A stretch of 64,000 nt of DNA, taken from the NCBI GenBank assembly GCA_013339765.2, contig CM023454.1:139727942-139791941 (forward strand). The letters run 5' to 3'. The notes under the pieces were generated by a model that worked only from the letters and a program-made list of their open reading frames with translations, was not told the origin of the DNA and did not search any database. Source of the stretch: Haemaphysalis longicornis. Taxonomy: Eukaryota; Arthropoda; Arachnida; Ixodida; Ixodidae. Within the stretch, counting starts at the first letter, position 1; each line of letters starts with the position of its first letter. The translations under genes and the position numbers were made by a program. This document shows, piece by piece, positions 21,389 to 32,420 of this stretch.

Positions 21389-23039
21389 GGTTGCTTGAAG
21401 CTTCGATACTGCACGCTCTTACGTATTACTCAGGCGTGAGCTTCCATCGTGAGCTTCCTTCATTCTTTTGCGTTTCGAAGACTTTTCTAAACTACGCCTG
21501 AAACGCACTTCGTGTAGCATTTTTACTTTTTTAGGTCCAGCTATGCAGCTCTCTGCTGCATAGCAGGTCGTAAGAACGAGCACCGATGCATGCAAATTAA
21601 GAGCCTCGCTAACCAAAATATATATTAGTGTCCATTACATGAAAGGAGCTTTGTTGCTGTCCTCAATTAAGTGGAAGAATTAAGGATATTTTTTTTCGTT
21701 CATGACGGGAAAATTGATCAAAACTAAAGCCATTCTGAATACCGAAGCCCCGAACAGAGCTGTTGTGAAAAATATTTATTTTAATTGAAAACGTCATCTA
21801 GGATTACGAATTCTTGAGCGAGACAAGGGAAGAGCATTAGAGGGGGAGACGCAGACAAGAACTTGTGTTAGTCTAGAGGGCTAGTAGAAGGGTATCAACT
21901 GTATCGACCAGAAAAGGCATAACTTCGTGAACTTGTCGTCATTACCAAAACAACCTAACCACGTTCGTGGTTAAGAAGTCTGGAGAATGGGGACAAGTAC
22001 AGCTGAAGAACAACACCATTGCCACCTCAACTGAATATACAGGTTTATGGCCTGAAAGAGACAGCGTTACTGTAACCTCAATTGATTTGAAGCATTAGTC
22101 ATTATGACTTCAACATTTCATACGCTTTTTCATGGCGAGGATTGCGTGATGGCGTGTTCGCGAGGACACGAGTGTGCCTGCGCGATAGGCGAGGACATCC
22201 CCCCCCCCAATGAATGTGGGGCATGGGGTTCGGGCCCGTAGAATAAATTCCCGCGCTCATAACAAGTTGAGAAGTTTCTATTAGGCGTGGTCGTCACGAA
22301 ACGCACATTATCCACTGAAGATTGGAAATGCTAAAACTCCTTAATATTTTATATAGTTTTTATTGGTGAAGACGGGAGCCCATTCTAGATATTGAAGCTC
22401 AAGAATACAAATGTGTCTTGATATATTTACTTCTATTGGCAAAAACCAATGCAATAACACGGGTTCAACGAGTGAGGGGTAAGACTGAGATTTTTTTGAG
22501 ATGCCGACAAAAAATGGCGTCAGTTCGGAGGGTTCGGAGGAGGGAAGAAAAACCCCCTCTGCAGGTTTTTGAGTAAGGTGTGTTCGGTGGCGACTGGGGC
22601 TAGCCACATTTGCCAGTTAATCAGGCGAGGGCGCATTGATAACTTACGAAGAAAACGTATTCTAAAACAAAACACCATGCATACAATAATACTTAGCCGA
22701 GAGACTACGAGAGAGGTAATAAAACCCCCCCCCAAACATAACTATTCTACAAATGCGACATCAAGAAGCCCAAAACGTCTAACTAATGTACGGAAAAGCC
22801 TGTACATCTAAACGGCAGAAAAGTGCCACAGAAAAGTTTATAGTGAGTTCACCGTGACGTGGTTTAGCATTCGGGCCGTCGGGGTGTCGGGTTGCCTTCC
22901 GCTGAGGGCCGCGTCCTGAAGTCTCGCGTGCTGGTCCGTTGACGATGCCGCTTTGTCGCAGCTCTTCCAGGAACGGTACTGGCAGGAACACTCGTGGCCG
23001 AACCTGGGCCCGCTTGCACGAATACACGTTCTATTGGCT
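21389..23039. other. Unassigned stretch
   Basis: No recognisable gene or element. Short C runs at about 22,200 and 22,728. The frames present are under 90 codons and motif-free. Confidence 0.5.
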
Positions 23040-24740
23040 GTCTTATTCACAGTCTACTCTTATTCACGGACTTCAATAGGACCGCGAATAACATTCGATC
23101 TAGTGCGCTTGCTCGAAAGCACTCGGGCCAGGCTACAGAGCGGTCTTATTGAAGACTATAGGAACATCGGGTACCTAGATGAGCACGAGAGAGACCCCTA
23201 GGGAATAGCGGGGAATACGCCGCAGAACCGCTTGTTGCCGTCGCCGGCGTTGGGCAATCGTTTATTTTCAACCATGGCTGCATAAATTCAAGAAATGCTG
23301 GCCATCAGACGGCGTATTTGGGCCTTGTCACAAATACGTTACAATGATGCGCCATCCTTGGTAGGCCAACTCACGCGGCCGGGCCTCGGTGGCCCAGCCG
23401 CGTAAACGAAGTCATAAACAAAGATCGTCTGCTCGAAGCGTGGGCCCGAGAAACCCGCTGGGCTGACGCAAAAAGCAGCGACGTTGTCTCACGTTGTCGG
23501 AACACGAGTCGTGATTTTCATCTCACCTTGAATTAGAAAGCTGCGAATTGCTTCGGGTTCGTTGTCAAGACTCGGATACAACGAGCACTTCAGCGGCTCA
23601 CGCCTAATAGAACGGCGACACGCGACACGATCGGAACAACCCGCTGCCTAGCCGGCAGCGCGCTTAGCGAGGGCTGAAGCTGTAAACAATCTTGCTGTCG
23701 AATACAGCCGAATGTTGATATTATGAATGCTGCTTTTACGTGCCAACTCCGGATCCCAATGCTCAAGCAGAATGCGCAATCAAAGCAATCAAAGTACAAA
23801 TCCAAACAATCAAGCTTCGTAACCGGCACTTTCGAAGAGAAGGATGGAAAGACGCGAAGTCTGCGCAGGTTTTCGTTGGAAACGCAATTTTGTTTGACGC
23901 TCACGGGCAGGTGTACTACAGACTGCTAGCGTTTTGCTGTTGTGTATAGCCTTTTTGTCACATTACAGTTCCATTGTGAGCGCCTATTTCTTGTTTCTGA
24001 GTTAATGGGAATGCTTTTATCCAAACTACATTTGTTCGGCCATTTCCGTGCCGCCTTTTGGTAGCCATTGCGGCGACAGCCGACATAGCACACGATCAGA
24101 GCGATCACGCATTCGCACCGTGCACTCGGGCGCCCGATGTCCGCTCGGGACAAATATCTGGGCCGTAGACTATCATTTCTGTCCCTCTTTGTTTGACGTG
24201 AACGAGAAAAAAAGCCGCGCTAGCGGGAAAAATCAAGCACACGTCCATAGCGCACAGCGAAAGTTGAAAACAGTGGTTGGCTGCAGCCATCGCACCCACA
24301 TCAAAGTATGTAGGTCTTGCGGCTTGAAGCGCAAAGCCTACCTTTGTCTCTTTCTGTCTGTCACTTTCCACCCTCTCTCCTGATGGCGTTTACAACGGCA
24401 TCGATGTCCTCAAAACAGGCATTTATTTGTTCAACGCAGACGGTCGAACGGCCGCAGCTCGGTATCGTTCGCCACTTCTACGGCTACTGCAGTCGTTTTT
24501 CACGGTACGGAGGTCGATCTTTATGTTTGAATGATCGACCACGTCAGCATAAGACTGTGAATAAGACTGCTCGGAGCAGGGTTATTCACATTCTTATTGC
24601 GTTCTTATTTAAAATCTTATTCACTGTCTTATAAGTTTCCAGAAAGCGTTTTATAGCCTAGTAACCATAAGACCCCGAATAAGACTGCCAACAAGATTAG
24701 ATTGCGAATAAGACTGTCTTATTCTGCTTCGAGCAAGCAG
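23040..24740. repeat. Region bounded by clustered CTTATTC / GAATAAG motifs
   Basis: CTTATTCAC words occur at 23,041-23,066. Their complements, as AATAAGACTG or CTTATTC, occur about eight times at 24,549-24,724, including the perfect palindrome GAATAAGACTGTCTTATTC (24,706-24,724). GCTTGCTCGAAAGC at about 23,108 is mirrored by GCTTCGAGCAAGC at about 24,727. This may be a decayed foldback or MITE-like element. No coding content is recognised inside. Confidence 0.35.
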
Positions 24741-25479
24741 GCACTGGTCACCACCAGGCGCCACGTCGCGGAAGGCCACGCACAGTCGGCACCCGGTAGC
24801 CACCGGTAGACGATTATCTCCAAGCTGTGGACAGTCACGACCGGGGCACGCCGCAGCGCGTGTGCTTGCCATGGGCCAGGACACTGGGGAATAGGACGCT
24901 GGTTAGGGGAGGCCTTGGCGTCAGGTAGATCCCTCTGAGCTTGGGTCCACAAGACCCAATGATCTCTCCATCTGCACCTGCACGCCGCTCTCCTCGAACC
25001 GTCCTGTCGGAACTCCTCAACTGCAACAGCCGTCCTTCCTCGTTCCCCTCTGGCCACGTGACTGCTACGTTGTGGCCGGCTCTCTTAGGCCACTTGCGTT
25101 CACTGTCATAGGCTCGTGTGGGCTGCCACTTCTTCTTTTTCGGCCCTGCCGAAACGAGGACAATACCTTCACAGGCATGTGTCCGCGACGTCGTCGTCGT
25201 CGTCCCCGCCGACTGTGTTTCCCACTTAGAAAGTTTTTTGCATGTGCAAAACTCCGTGTGCAAAAACTGCACATGGAGGCGAAGAACTACTATTGGGTAG
25301 TCGGAACGGGTAGACGCAGTCGTCATCACGGTGAACACCATGCCGCACACGGCGAACACAATCACTCACCTTCCGTGATTGTCACGCACGCTCGCGCACT
25401 ACAAGTCTCCCGTGAGGCTACCAATAGGTATAAAAATGTGTCGTTAAGAACATTGGTTGGAACCCAACAACACCAACCA
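24741..25479. other. GC-richer unassigned stretch with long frames on both strands
   Basis: A 176-codon minus frame (24,835-25,365) overlaps a 171-codon plus frame (25,072-25,587), with a CGT trinucleotide run at about 25,187. Neither translation resembles a family I know, and mutual overlap on opposite strands suggests composition rather than coding. A decayed exon cannot be excluded. Confidence 0.35.
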
Positions 25480-25499
25480 CTGCACCGTTACCCTATTAC

Positions 25500-25924
25500 C
25501 TTTAAAATTATCGGTTGGCGGCAACAAGCGACTCATGTAATCCGCTCCAACGTTCTCGAACCCCTTGATATACTCTACTCTGGATGAATATTCTTGTAGA
25601 GTTAGACTCTACCGGAGAAGGTGTTTGACGCTAGCGAGGTACTTCAAGGGCTGATGATCAGTCTGGACAACAAATGTTGTTCCGTACAAAAAGATATAAA
25701 ATTTCCCTACAGCCCAAACTAGTGCCAAGCATTCCCGTTCGATGGCTTGAGTACCGGGTTTCACGAGGCCAGGAAGTTCGGCTGGTGTAAGAAACCGGGT
25801 GCAGCACTCCGTCATGCTCTTGCATCAGTACAGCACCTAACCAACTTTCCGATGCATCGGTGCGCAGTAACAATGTTCTTCCGGATGTCCTGAGCTCTAT
25901 GACAGAGTCCAGAAGACAAGGCAA
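25500..25924 (-). pseudogene. Gypsy (integrase-first) RNase H domain
   Basis: Two overlapping minus frames give LRTDASESWLGAVLMQEHDG (first catalytic Asp), then after a frameshift ERECLALVWAVGKFYIFLYG (Glu), FVVQTDHQPLKYL (Asp) and, past a stop, an LQEYSSRVEYIKGFEN...ADYMSR tail. These are the four blocks of the LTR-element RNase H in proper order. The domain would degrade the RNA template during reverse transcription. Confidence 0.8.
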
Positions 25925-25999
25925 GCCTTCTAAATATCGAAAGCTCGCACCTGTGTTAGGGGTCCATTTGGCCTTGTTTTTCTCGTCCTTCGGGACATT

Positions 26000-26875
26000 T
26001 TAAATGAAAGGCTGTGCTTTTTCAGGGTAATGAGGGATGAGGATCTCGGTAAAATCCGGCAAGTCCCAAAAACGACCGTACTTGCTTCTTTGGTTTCTGG
26101 TCTCGGCGACTCAATGAGTTTCGTGGACCATGCTCTCCATAGGTTGTATTTCGCCTTCTCGCAAACGATGTTCGAGGGAAGTCACGGAAGTGGCGCCCAA
26201 TTCACACTTTTGTGGCTTAGCTCTCAGGCCCAGCGGATCCAATCCTTCCGAACAGTTTCCCGGAGAGTCGCGAGATGCTCCTCCGAGTTATTCGTGGCAA
26301 CCAGGACATCATTGATGTAGTGAACAACGTTATTCATGCCCTGCAATAACAGTGTCATGAGTCGTGTGAAAACCGCCGACGCTGTCTTGATGCCGAAATG
26401 CATCTACACAAAGTGGTAGTGCCCAGACTGCGTTGAGAAGGCGGTCTATGACCATGATACCTCGTCCAAAGGCACCTGCCAGTACTCTTTGGTCAGGTCA
26501 AGCTTCGAAAAAAAAAATCCTGTGATCCGAACTCAACAAATATAATTTCTGTTCTTGGGACAGGTTCCGCATTTTCCACCAGGACGTCATTGATGCGGCG
26601 GAAATTTATGCAAACTCGGTAACTGTTATCCCATTTCTTCTCCGGAAGTAGCGGGGAGTTTTGCGGTGAATAGGAGGCTTCAATGACGTCGAGTGTCAGC
26701 ATTCTTTTACCTCTTGGTCAACAATTTCTTGTACCGTTAATGGCACAGGTTATGGCGGTGTGTTGATGGTGTTTTCCGTGGTTATTTCCAATTGGCATTC
26801 CAACAGATTAGTTTTTCCTTGAATCTCTGAGAATATATCCAGAAAATGGTGCAAAAGCTCGTTCAATTGTCTCCT
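26000..26875 (-). pseudogene. Gypsy (integrase-first) reverse transcriptase
   Basis: The minus strand reads FLDIFSEIQGKTNLLECQLEI (RT lead-in), then RVCINFRRINDVLVENAEPVPR (the R.C.D.R.LN block with Asp changed to Asn) and the catalytic motif as YINDVLVA at about 26,296-26,319. The expected YxDD is therefore YIND, with the first metal-binding Asp replaced. Stops and frame changes interrupt it at several places. Not functional. Confidence 0.8.
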
Positions 26876-27551
26876 CTAATCGTGATGCAGACTGTCTAAA
26901 AGTTTAAGAAACTCGACTCCACAGTGGTCGGCAGTGCTGTAGTCAGGAAACCGTGATTCTAATCCCGCTTCCGCTACCACGATGAATGATGAGGTCTGCA
27001 ACGCGGTTTCCTGTTTTCGCTCTTCATAGCGCGTTAAGCATGTTGATGTGAAATAGCTTTTTGGAGTGTCCAAGGTCAAGCCAGTAGTCAAAAGAATTTT
27101 TCTTTCCACAGACCTTGAATGGTCCCTTGCAGTGCATCATTAGTTTGTTTAGAGTTGTCGGGAGCAGAATGAAAGCTTGATCACCGATCTTAAGTTCTCG
27201 TGCTTTAGACCGTCCATCATACCATCTCTTCTGGGACCCATGGGCTTGCAGCAAGTTTTGTCGAGCCGACTCCAGTGTCTTTTAAGCCGTTCACGGAGAA
27301 TAATAGGTAGCATTATGTAGTTTTCGACTCTTCGTCGAGCTTCTCACCAGTCGACAATTCTTGAAGGATGGATAGTGGTCTTCGCACCTGCCGTACGTAG
27401 ATGAGCTTGAATGGGGAAAACCCTGTGCTTGACTGGGGCCCCTCCCGGTAGGCGAACAAGAGAGGGGCGACGTAACGATCCCATACCTTAGGTTGCTCTT
27501 GGACCGATTTCCTCAGCATCTGTTTCAAAGTGCCGTTCAACTTATATACCA
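26876..27551 (-). pseudogene. Gypsy (integrase-first) integrase C-terminal half
   Basis: Reading away from the gap: KQMLRKSVQEQPKVWDRYVAPLLFAYRE, then STGFSPFKLIYVRQVRRPL, the region following the catalytic Glu of Gypsy integrases. A second frame gives KRWYDGRSKARELKIGDQAFILLP and LFHINMLNA, corresponding to the GPY/F-type C-terminal domain. The catalytic core itself lies in or beyond the gap. Confidence 0.8.
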
Positions 27552-27651
27552 NNNNNNNNNNNNNNNNNNNNNNNNNNNNNNNNNNNNNNNNNNNNNNNNN
27601 NNNNNNNNNNNNNNNNNNNNNNNNNNNNNNNNNNNNNNNNNNNNNNNNNNN
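27552..27651. other. Assembly gap (100 N)
   Basis: Exactly 100 N, the conventional placeholder for a gap of unknown size. Left of it is Gypsy pol; right of it, the middle of a 482 bp array unit. The true number of array units is therefore unknown. Confidence 0.99.
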
Positions 27652-27997
27652 GGTGGTAGCCCAGCGCACCTCTACTACACGGGGAGAAGGCAACCTTCTT
27701 TTCAACCCCCCAGGGCGTGACTCGAACGTCCTACAGCCTGTCATGAGTGGGTTACTGGCGGGAAGCCCTCTTATGCTACCTAGGCATCAAGGCTGCCAGA
27801 ACCGAGACCCTCGCTAGGCTTTCGCAGAATAATATAGTAAGGAAATGGGGCTCGTTGAGGAAATACAGAAAGATAGGTCAGCAGTCTACAACGCCAAAGG
27901 AGGCATAGGGGTGTGGTTAGGCTCTTTGCTTTTTCACTACGGTTAATAAGTAAACATTTTTTTAATTATACAGAAGAAAGAAAGAAAGAAAACACGC

Positions 27998-28068
27998 GCC
28001 CAGAGTGGGGACCGAACCACGCCTTTCGATTACATGTCGAATGCCTTACCAATTCGGCTATCTGGGGC
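27998..28068 (-). tRNA. tRNA-Thr(UGU)-like copy 1
   Basis: First copy after the gap. It has one missing C in the T stem and one extra G in the acceptor stem, so it folds worse than the others. These indels may be sequence error close to the gap. Confidence 0.5.
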
Positions 28069-28486
28069 GACTGTGTTCATCCTTCACTTTCTGCTGGGCT
28101 ATTTATATTTACTAGAAGTGTATCTGACGCTTGAGGGTGGGTAGCCAGCGCCACTCTGACATACACAGGGAGAAGGCGCCTTCTTTTCAACCCCCAGGGC
28201 GTGACTTCGAACGTCTACAGCCTGTCATGAGTGGGTTACTGGCGGGAAGCCCTCTTAATGCTACCTAGGCATCAAGGCTGCCAGAAACCGAGACCCTCGC
28301 TAGGCTTTCGCAGAATAATATAGTAAGGAAATGAGGGGCTCGTTGAGGAAATACAGAAAAGATAGGTCAGCAGTCTACAACGCCAAAGGAGGCATAGGGG
28401 TGTGTAGGCTCTTTTCTTTTTCACTATGGATTAATTAAGTAAACATTTTTTAATTATACAGAAGAAAGAAAGAAAGAAAAACACGC

Positions 28487-28557
28487 GCCCAGAGTGGGGA
28501 CCGAACCCACGCCTTTCGATTACATGTCGAATGCCTTACCAATTCGGCTATCTGGGC
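28487..28557 (-). tRNA. tRNA-Thr(UGU)-like copy 2
   Basis: Canonical module sequence of the array. The flanking unit has small indels shared with neither neighbour. Confidence 0.6.
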
Positions 28558-28969
28558 GACTAGTGTTCTCCTTCACTTTCTGGGCTATTTATATTTACAA
28601 GAAGTGTATCTGACGCTTGAGGGTGGTAGCCAGCGCCACTCTGACTACACGGGGAGAAGGCGACCTTCTTTTCAACCCCCAGGGCGTGACTCGAACGTCT
28701 ACAGCCTGTCATGAGTGGGTTACTGGCGGGAAGCCCTCTTATGCTACCTAGGCATCAAGGCTGCCAGAACCGAGACCCTCGCTAGGCTTTCGCAGAATAA
28801 TATAGTAAGGAAATGAGGGGCTCGTTGAGGAAATACAGAAAGATAGGTCAGCAGTCTACAACGCCAAAGGAGGCATAGGGGTGTGGTTAGGCTCTTTTCT
28901 TTTTCACTACGGTTAATTAAGTAAACATTTTTTTAATTATACAGAAGAAAAAAAGAAAGAAAAACACGC

Positions 28970-29040
28970 GCCCAGAGTGGGGACCGAACCCACGCCTTTC
29001 GATTACATGTCGAATGCCTTACCAATTCGGCTATCTGGGC
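28970..29040 (-). tRNA. tRNA-Thr(UGU)-like copy 3 (reference copy)
   Basis: 71 nt folding as a full cloverleaf: 7 bp acceptor stem (GCCCAGA with TCTGGGC), 3 bp D stem (GCC with GGC), 5 bp anticodon stem (TTCGA with TCGAA) around the loop CATGTAA, and 5 bp T stem (GTGGG with CCCAC) around TTCGGTC. By standard numbering the anticodon is TGT (Thr). Internal pol III boxes are TAGCCGAATTGG (exact A-box match) and GGTTCGGTCCC (B box, one mismatch). A T5 terminator lies about 6 nt downstream. Position 33 is A where nearly all tRNAs have U, so a working tRNA is doubtful; a transcribed tRNA-derived module is the better reading. Confidence 0.65.
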
Positions 29041-29451
29041 GACTGTGTTCTCCTTCACTTTCTGGGCTATTTATATTTACTAGAAGTGTATCTGACGCTT
29101 GAGGGTGGTAGCCAGCGCCACTCTGACTACACGGGGAGAAGGCGACCTTCTTTTCAACCCCCAGGGCGTGACTCGAACGTCTACAGCCTGTCATGAGTGG
29201 GTTACTGGCGGGAAGCCCTCTTATGCTACCTAGGCATCAAGGCTGCCAGAACCGAGACCCTCGCTAGGCTTTCGCAGAATAATATAGTAAGGAAATGAGG
29301 GGCTCGTTGAGGAAATACAGAAAGATAGGTCAGCAGTCTACAACGCCAAAGGAGGCATAGGGGTGTGGTTAGGCTCTTTTCTTTTTCACTACGGTTAATT
29401 AAGTAAACATTTTTTTAATTATACAGAAGAAAGAAAGAAAGAAAAACACGC

Positions 29452-29522
29452 GCCCAGAGTGGGGACCGAACCCACGCCTTTCGATTACATGTCGAATGCC
29501 TTACCAATTCGGCTATCTGGGC
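29452..29522 (-). tRNA. tRNA-Thr(UGU)-like copy 4
   Basis: Identical to the reference copy by eye. Confidence 0.65.
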
Positions 29523-29934
29523 GACTGTGTTCTCCTTCACTTTCTGGGCTATTTATATTTACTAGAAGTGTATCTGACGCTTGAGGGTGGTAGCCAGCGC
29601 CACTCTGACTACACGGGGAGAAGGCGACCTTCTTTTCAACCCCCAGGGCGTGACTCGAATGTCTACAGCCTGTCATGAGTGGGTTACTGGCGGGAAGCCC
29701 TCTTATGCTACCTAGGCATCAAGGCTGCCAGAACCGAGACCCTCGCTAGGCTTTCGCAGAATAATATAGTAAGGAAATGAGGGGCTCGTTGAGGAAATAC
29801 AGAAAGATAGGTCAGCAGTCTACAACGCCAAAGGAGGCATAGGGGTGTGGTTAGGCTCTTTTCTTTTTCACTACGGTTAATTAAGTAAACATTTTTTTTA
29901 ATTATACAGAAGAAAGAAAGAAAGAAAAACACGC

Positions 29935-30005
29935 GCCCAGAGTGGGGACCGAACCCACGCCTTTCGATTACATGTCGAATGCCTTACCAATTCGGCTATC
30001 TGGGC
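29935..30005 (-). tRNA. tRNA-Thr(UGU)-like copy 5
   Basis: Identical to the reference copy by eye. Confidence 0.65.
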
Positions 30006-30416
30006 GACTGTGTTCTCCTTCACTTTCTGGGCTATTTATATTTACTAGAAGTGTATCTGACGCTTGAGGGTGGTAGCCAGCGCCACTCTGACTACACGGG
30101 GAGAAGGCGACCTTCTTTTCAACCCCCAGGGCGTGACTCGAACGTCTACAGCCTGTCATGAGTGGGTTACTGGCGGGAAGCCCTCTTATGCTACCTAGGC
30201 ATCAAGGCTGCCAGAACCGAGACCCTCGCTAGGCTTTCGCAGAATAATATAGTAAGGAAATGAGGGGCTCGTTGAGGAAATACAGAAAGATAGGTCAGCA
30301 GTCTACAACGCCAAAGGAGGCATAGGGGTGTGGTTAGGCTCTTTTCTTTTTCACTACGGTTAATTAAGTAAACATTTTTTTAATTATACAGAAGAAAGAA
30401 AGAAAGAAAAACACGC

Positions 30417-30487
30417 GCCCAGAGTGGGGACCGAACCCACGCCTTTCGATTACATGTCGAATGCCTTACCAATTCGGCTATCTGGGC
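30417..30487 (-). tRNA. tRNA-Thr(UGU)-like copy 6
   Basis: Identical to the reference copy by eye. Confidence 0.65.
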
Positions 30488-30898
30488 GACTGTGTTCTCC
30501 TTCACTTTCTGGGCTATTTATATTTACTAGAAGTGTATCTGACGCTTGAGGGTGGTAGCCAGCGCCACTCTGACTACACGGGGAGAAGGCGACCTTCTTT
30601 TCAACCCCCAGGGCGTGACTCGAACGTCTACAGCCTGTCATGAGTGGGTTACTGGCGGGAAGCCCTCTTATGCTACCTAGGCATCAAGGCTGCCAGAACC
30701 GAGACCCTCGCTAGGCTTTCGCAGAATAATATAGTAAGGAAATGAGGGGCTCGTTGAGGAAATACAGAAAGATAGGTCAGCAGTCTACAACGCCAAAGGA
30801 GGCATAGGGGTGTGGTTAGACTCTTTTCTTTTTCACTGCGGATAATTAAGTAAACATTTTTTTAATTATACAGAAGAAAGAAAGAAAGAAAAACACGC

Positions 30899-30969
30899 GC
30901 CCAGAGTGGGGACCGAACCCACGCCTTTCGATTACATGTCGAATGCCTTACCAATTCGGCTATCTGGGC
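30899..30969 (-). tRNA. tRNA-Thr(UGU)-like copy 7
   Basis: Identical to the reference copy by eye; the upstream spacer has two substitutions near 30,830-30,842. Confidence 0.65.
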
Positions 30970-31379
30970 GACTGTGTTCTCCTTCACTTTCTGGGCTATT
31001 TATATTTACTAGAAGTGTATCTGACGCTTGAGGGTGGTAGCCAGCGCCACTCTGACTACACGGGGAGAAGGCGACCTTCTTTTCAACCCCCAGGGCGTGA
31101 CTCGAACGTCTACAGCCTGTCATGAGTGGGTTACTGGCGGGAAGCCCTCTTATGCTACCTAGGCATCAAGGCTGCCAGAACCGAGACCCTCGCTAGGCTT
31201 TCGCAGAATAATATAGTAAGGAAATGAGGGGCTCGTTGAGGAAATACAGAAAGATAGGTCAGCAGTCTACAACGCCAAAGGAGGCATAGGGGTGTGGTTA
31301 GGCTCTTTTCTTTTTCAGTACGGTTAATTAAGTAAACATTTTTTTAATTATCAGAAGAAAGGAAGAAAGAAAAACACGC

Positions 31380-31450
31380 GCCCAGAGTGGGGACCGAACC
31401 CACGCCTTTCGATTACATGTCGAATGCCTTACCAATTCGGCTATCTGGGC
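31380..31450 (-). tRNA. tRNA-Thr(UGU)-like copy 8
   Basis: Module identical to the reference by eye, while the rest of its unit (31,470-31,700) carries many small indels. Confidence 0.65.
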
Positions 31451-31864
31451 GACTGTGTTCTCCTTCACTTTCTGTGTTTATTTATATTTACTAGAAGTGT
31501 ATCTGACGCTTGAGGGTGGGTAGCCAGCGCCACTCTGACTACACGGGGAGAAGGCGACCTTCTTTTCAACCCCCAGGACGTGACTCGAACGTCTACAGCC
31601 TGTATAGAGTGGGGGTACTGGCGGGGAGCCCTCTTAGGCTACCTAGGCATCAAGGCTGCCAGAACCGAGACCCTCGCTAGGCTTTTCGCAGAATAATATA
31701 GTAAGAAATGAGGGGCTCGTTGAGGAAATACAGAAAGATAGGTCAGCAGTCTACAACGCCAAAAGAGCATAGGGGTGTGGTTAGGCTCTTTTCTTTTTCA
31801 CTACGTTAATTAAGTAAACATTTTTTTAATTATACAGAAGAAAGAAAGAAATGAAAAAACACGC

Positions 31865-31939
31865 GCCCAGAGTGGGGTATCCGAACCCACGCCCTTTCGG
31901 ATTACATGTCGAATGCCTTACCAATTCGGCTATCTGGGC
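31865..31939 (-). tRNA. tRNA-Thr(UGU)-like copy 9, with insertions
   Basis: 75 nt, with extra bases in the T loop (GGGTATCCG), variable region and anticodon stem. The cloverleaf is disturbed. Confidence 0.45.
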
Positions 31940-32349
31940 GACTGTGTTCTCCTTCACTTTCTGGGCTATTTATATTTACTAGAAGTGTATCTGACGCTTG
32001 AGGGTGGTAGCCAGCGCCAATCTGACTACACGGGGAGAAGGCGACCTTCTTTTCAACCCCCAGGGCGTGACTCGAACGTCTACAGCCTGTCATGAGTGTC
32101 TACTGGCGGGAAGCCCTCTTATGCTACCTAGGCATCAAGGCTGCCAGAACCGAGACCCTCGCTAGGCTTTCGCAGAATAATATAGTAAGGAAATGAGGGG
32201 CTCGTTGAGGAAATACAGAAAGATAGGTCAGCAGTCTACAACGCCAAAGGAGGCATAGGGGTGTGGTTAGGCTCTTTTCTTTTTCACTACGGTTAATTGA
32301 GTAAACATTTTTTTAATTATACAGAAGAAAGAAAGAAAGAAAAACAAGC

Positions 32350-32415
32350 GCCCAGAGTGGGGACCGAACCCACGCCTTTCGATTACATGTCGAATGCCTT
32401 ACCAATTCGGCTATC
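32350..32415 (-). tRNA. tRNA-Thr(UGU)-like copy 10, truncated at the inversion
   Basis: Lacks the 5' acceptor strand. The break is within the A-box region at the head-to-head junction. Confidence 0.5.
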
Positions 32416-32420
32416 ACATC
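32412..32420. other. Head-to-head inversion junction of the array
   Basis: The left-arm module breaks off at CGGCTATC and the right arm starts with a damaged module (ATCGGCTAGCGGTAAGG) that lacks six bases of the A box. The two arms therefore meet at their tRNA-like A boxes, forming a multi-kilobase palindrome with almost no spacer. Confidence 0.85.

Larger units (their letters stand above)
25480..27551 (-). mobile_element. Gypsy fragment with integrase upstream of RT (Gmr1-like order), cut by the gap
   Basis: On the minus strand the order is integrase C-terminal half (27,551 to about 27,020), a tail, RT (about 26,870 to 26,000), then RNase H (25,924 to about 25,500). Standard Ty3/Gypsy elements have RT-RNase H before integrase. 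An integrase-first order inside a Gypsy-type pol is known from Gmr1-like elements. The passage from integrase tail to RT start is continuous in one frame up to a single stop, arguing against a chance junction of two copies. Frameshifts and a changed catalytic residue show it is dead. Its 5' part is lost in the N gap. Confidence 0.75.
27652..32415 (-). repeat. Tandem array, left arm: ~482 bp units with a tRNA-like gene (minus)
   Basis: About ten units in direct tandem repetition. Spacing between successive tRNA-like modules is 489, 483, 482, 483, 482, 482, 481, 485 and 485 bp. Units are nearly identical, which implies recent amplification or concerted evolution. Besides the tRNA-like module each carries a GAAA microsatellite, a TAAACATTTTTTTAATTA block and a GGTGGTAGCCAGCGCC block. 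Short frames of 60-63 codons repeat on both strands of every unit and are not credible proteins. The first unit starts mid-sequence at the gap, and the last ends inside its tRNA-like module at the inversion. Confidence 0.95.

Noticed and set aside
24835..25587. Long opposite-strand frames of 171-176 codons
   Set aside because: They overlap each other, show no recognisable domain and sit in a GC-richer patch. Noted only as an unassigned region.
28970..29040. Functional tRNA-Thr gene cluster
   Set aside because: A at position 33 in every copy makes decoding unlikely. The existence of diverged dispersed relatives points to a tRNA-derived repeat.
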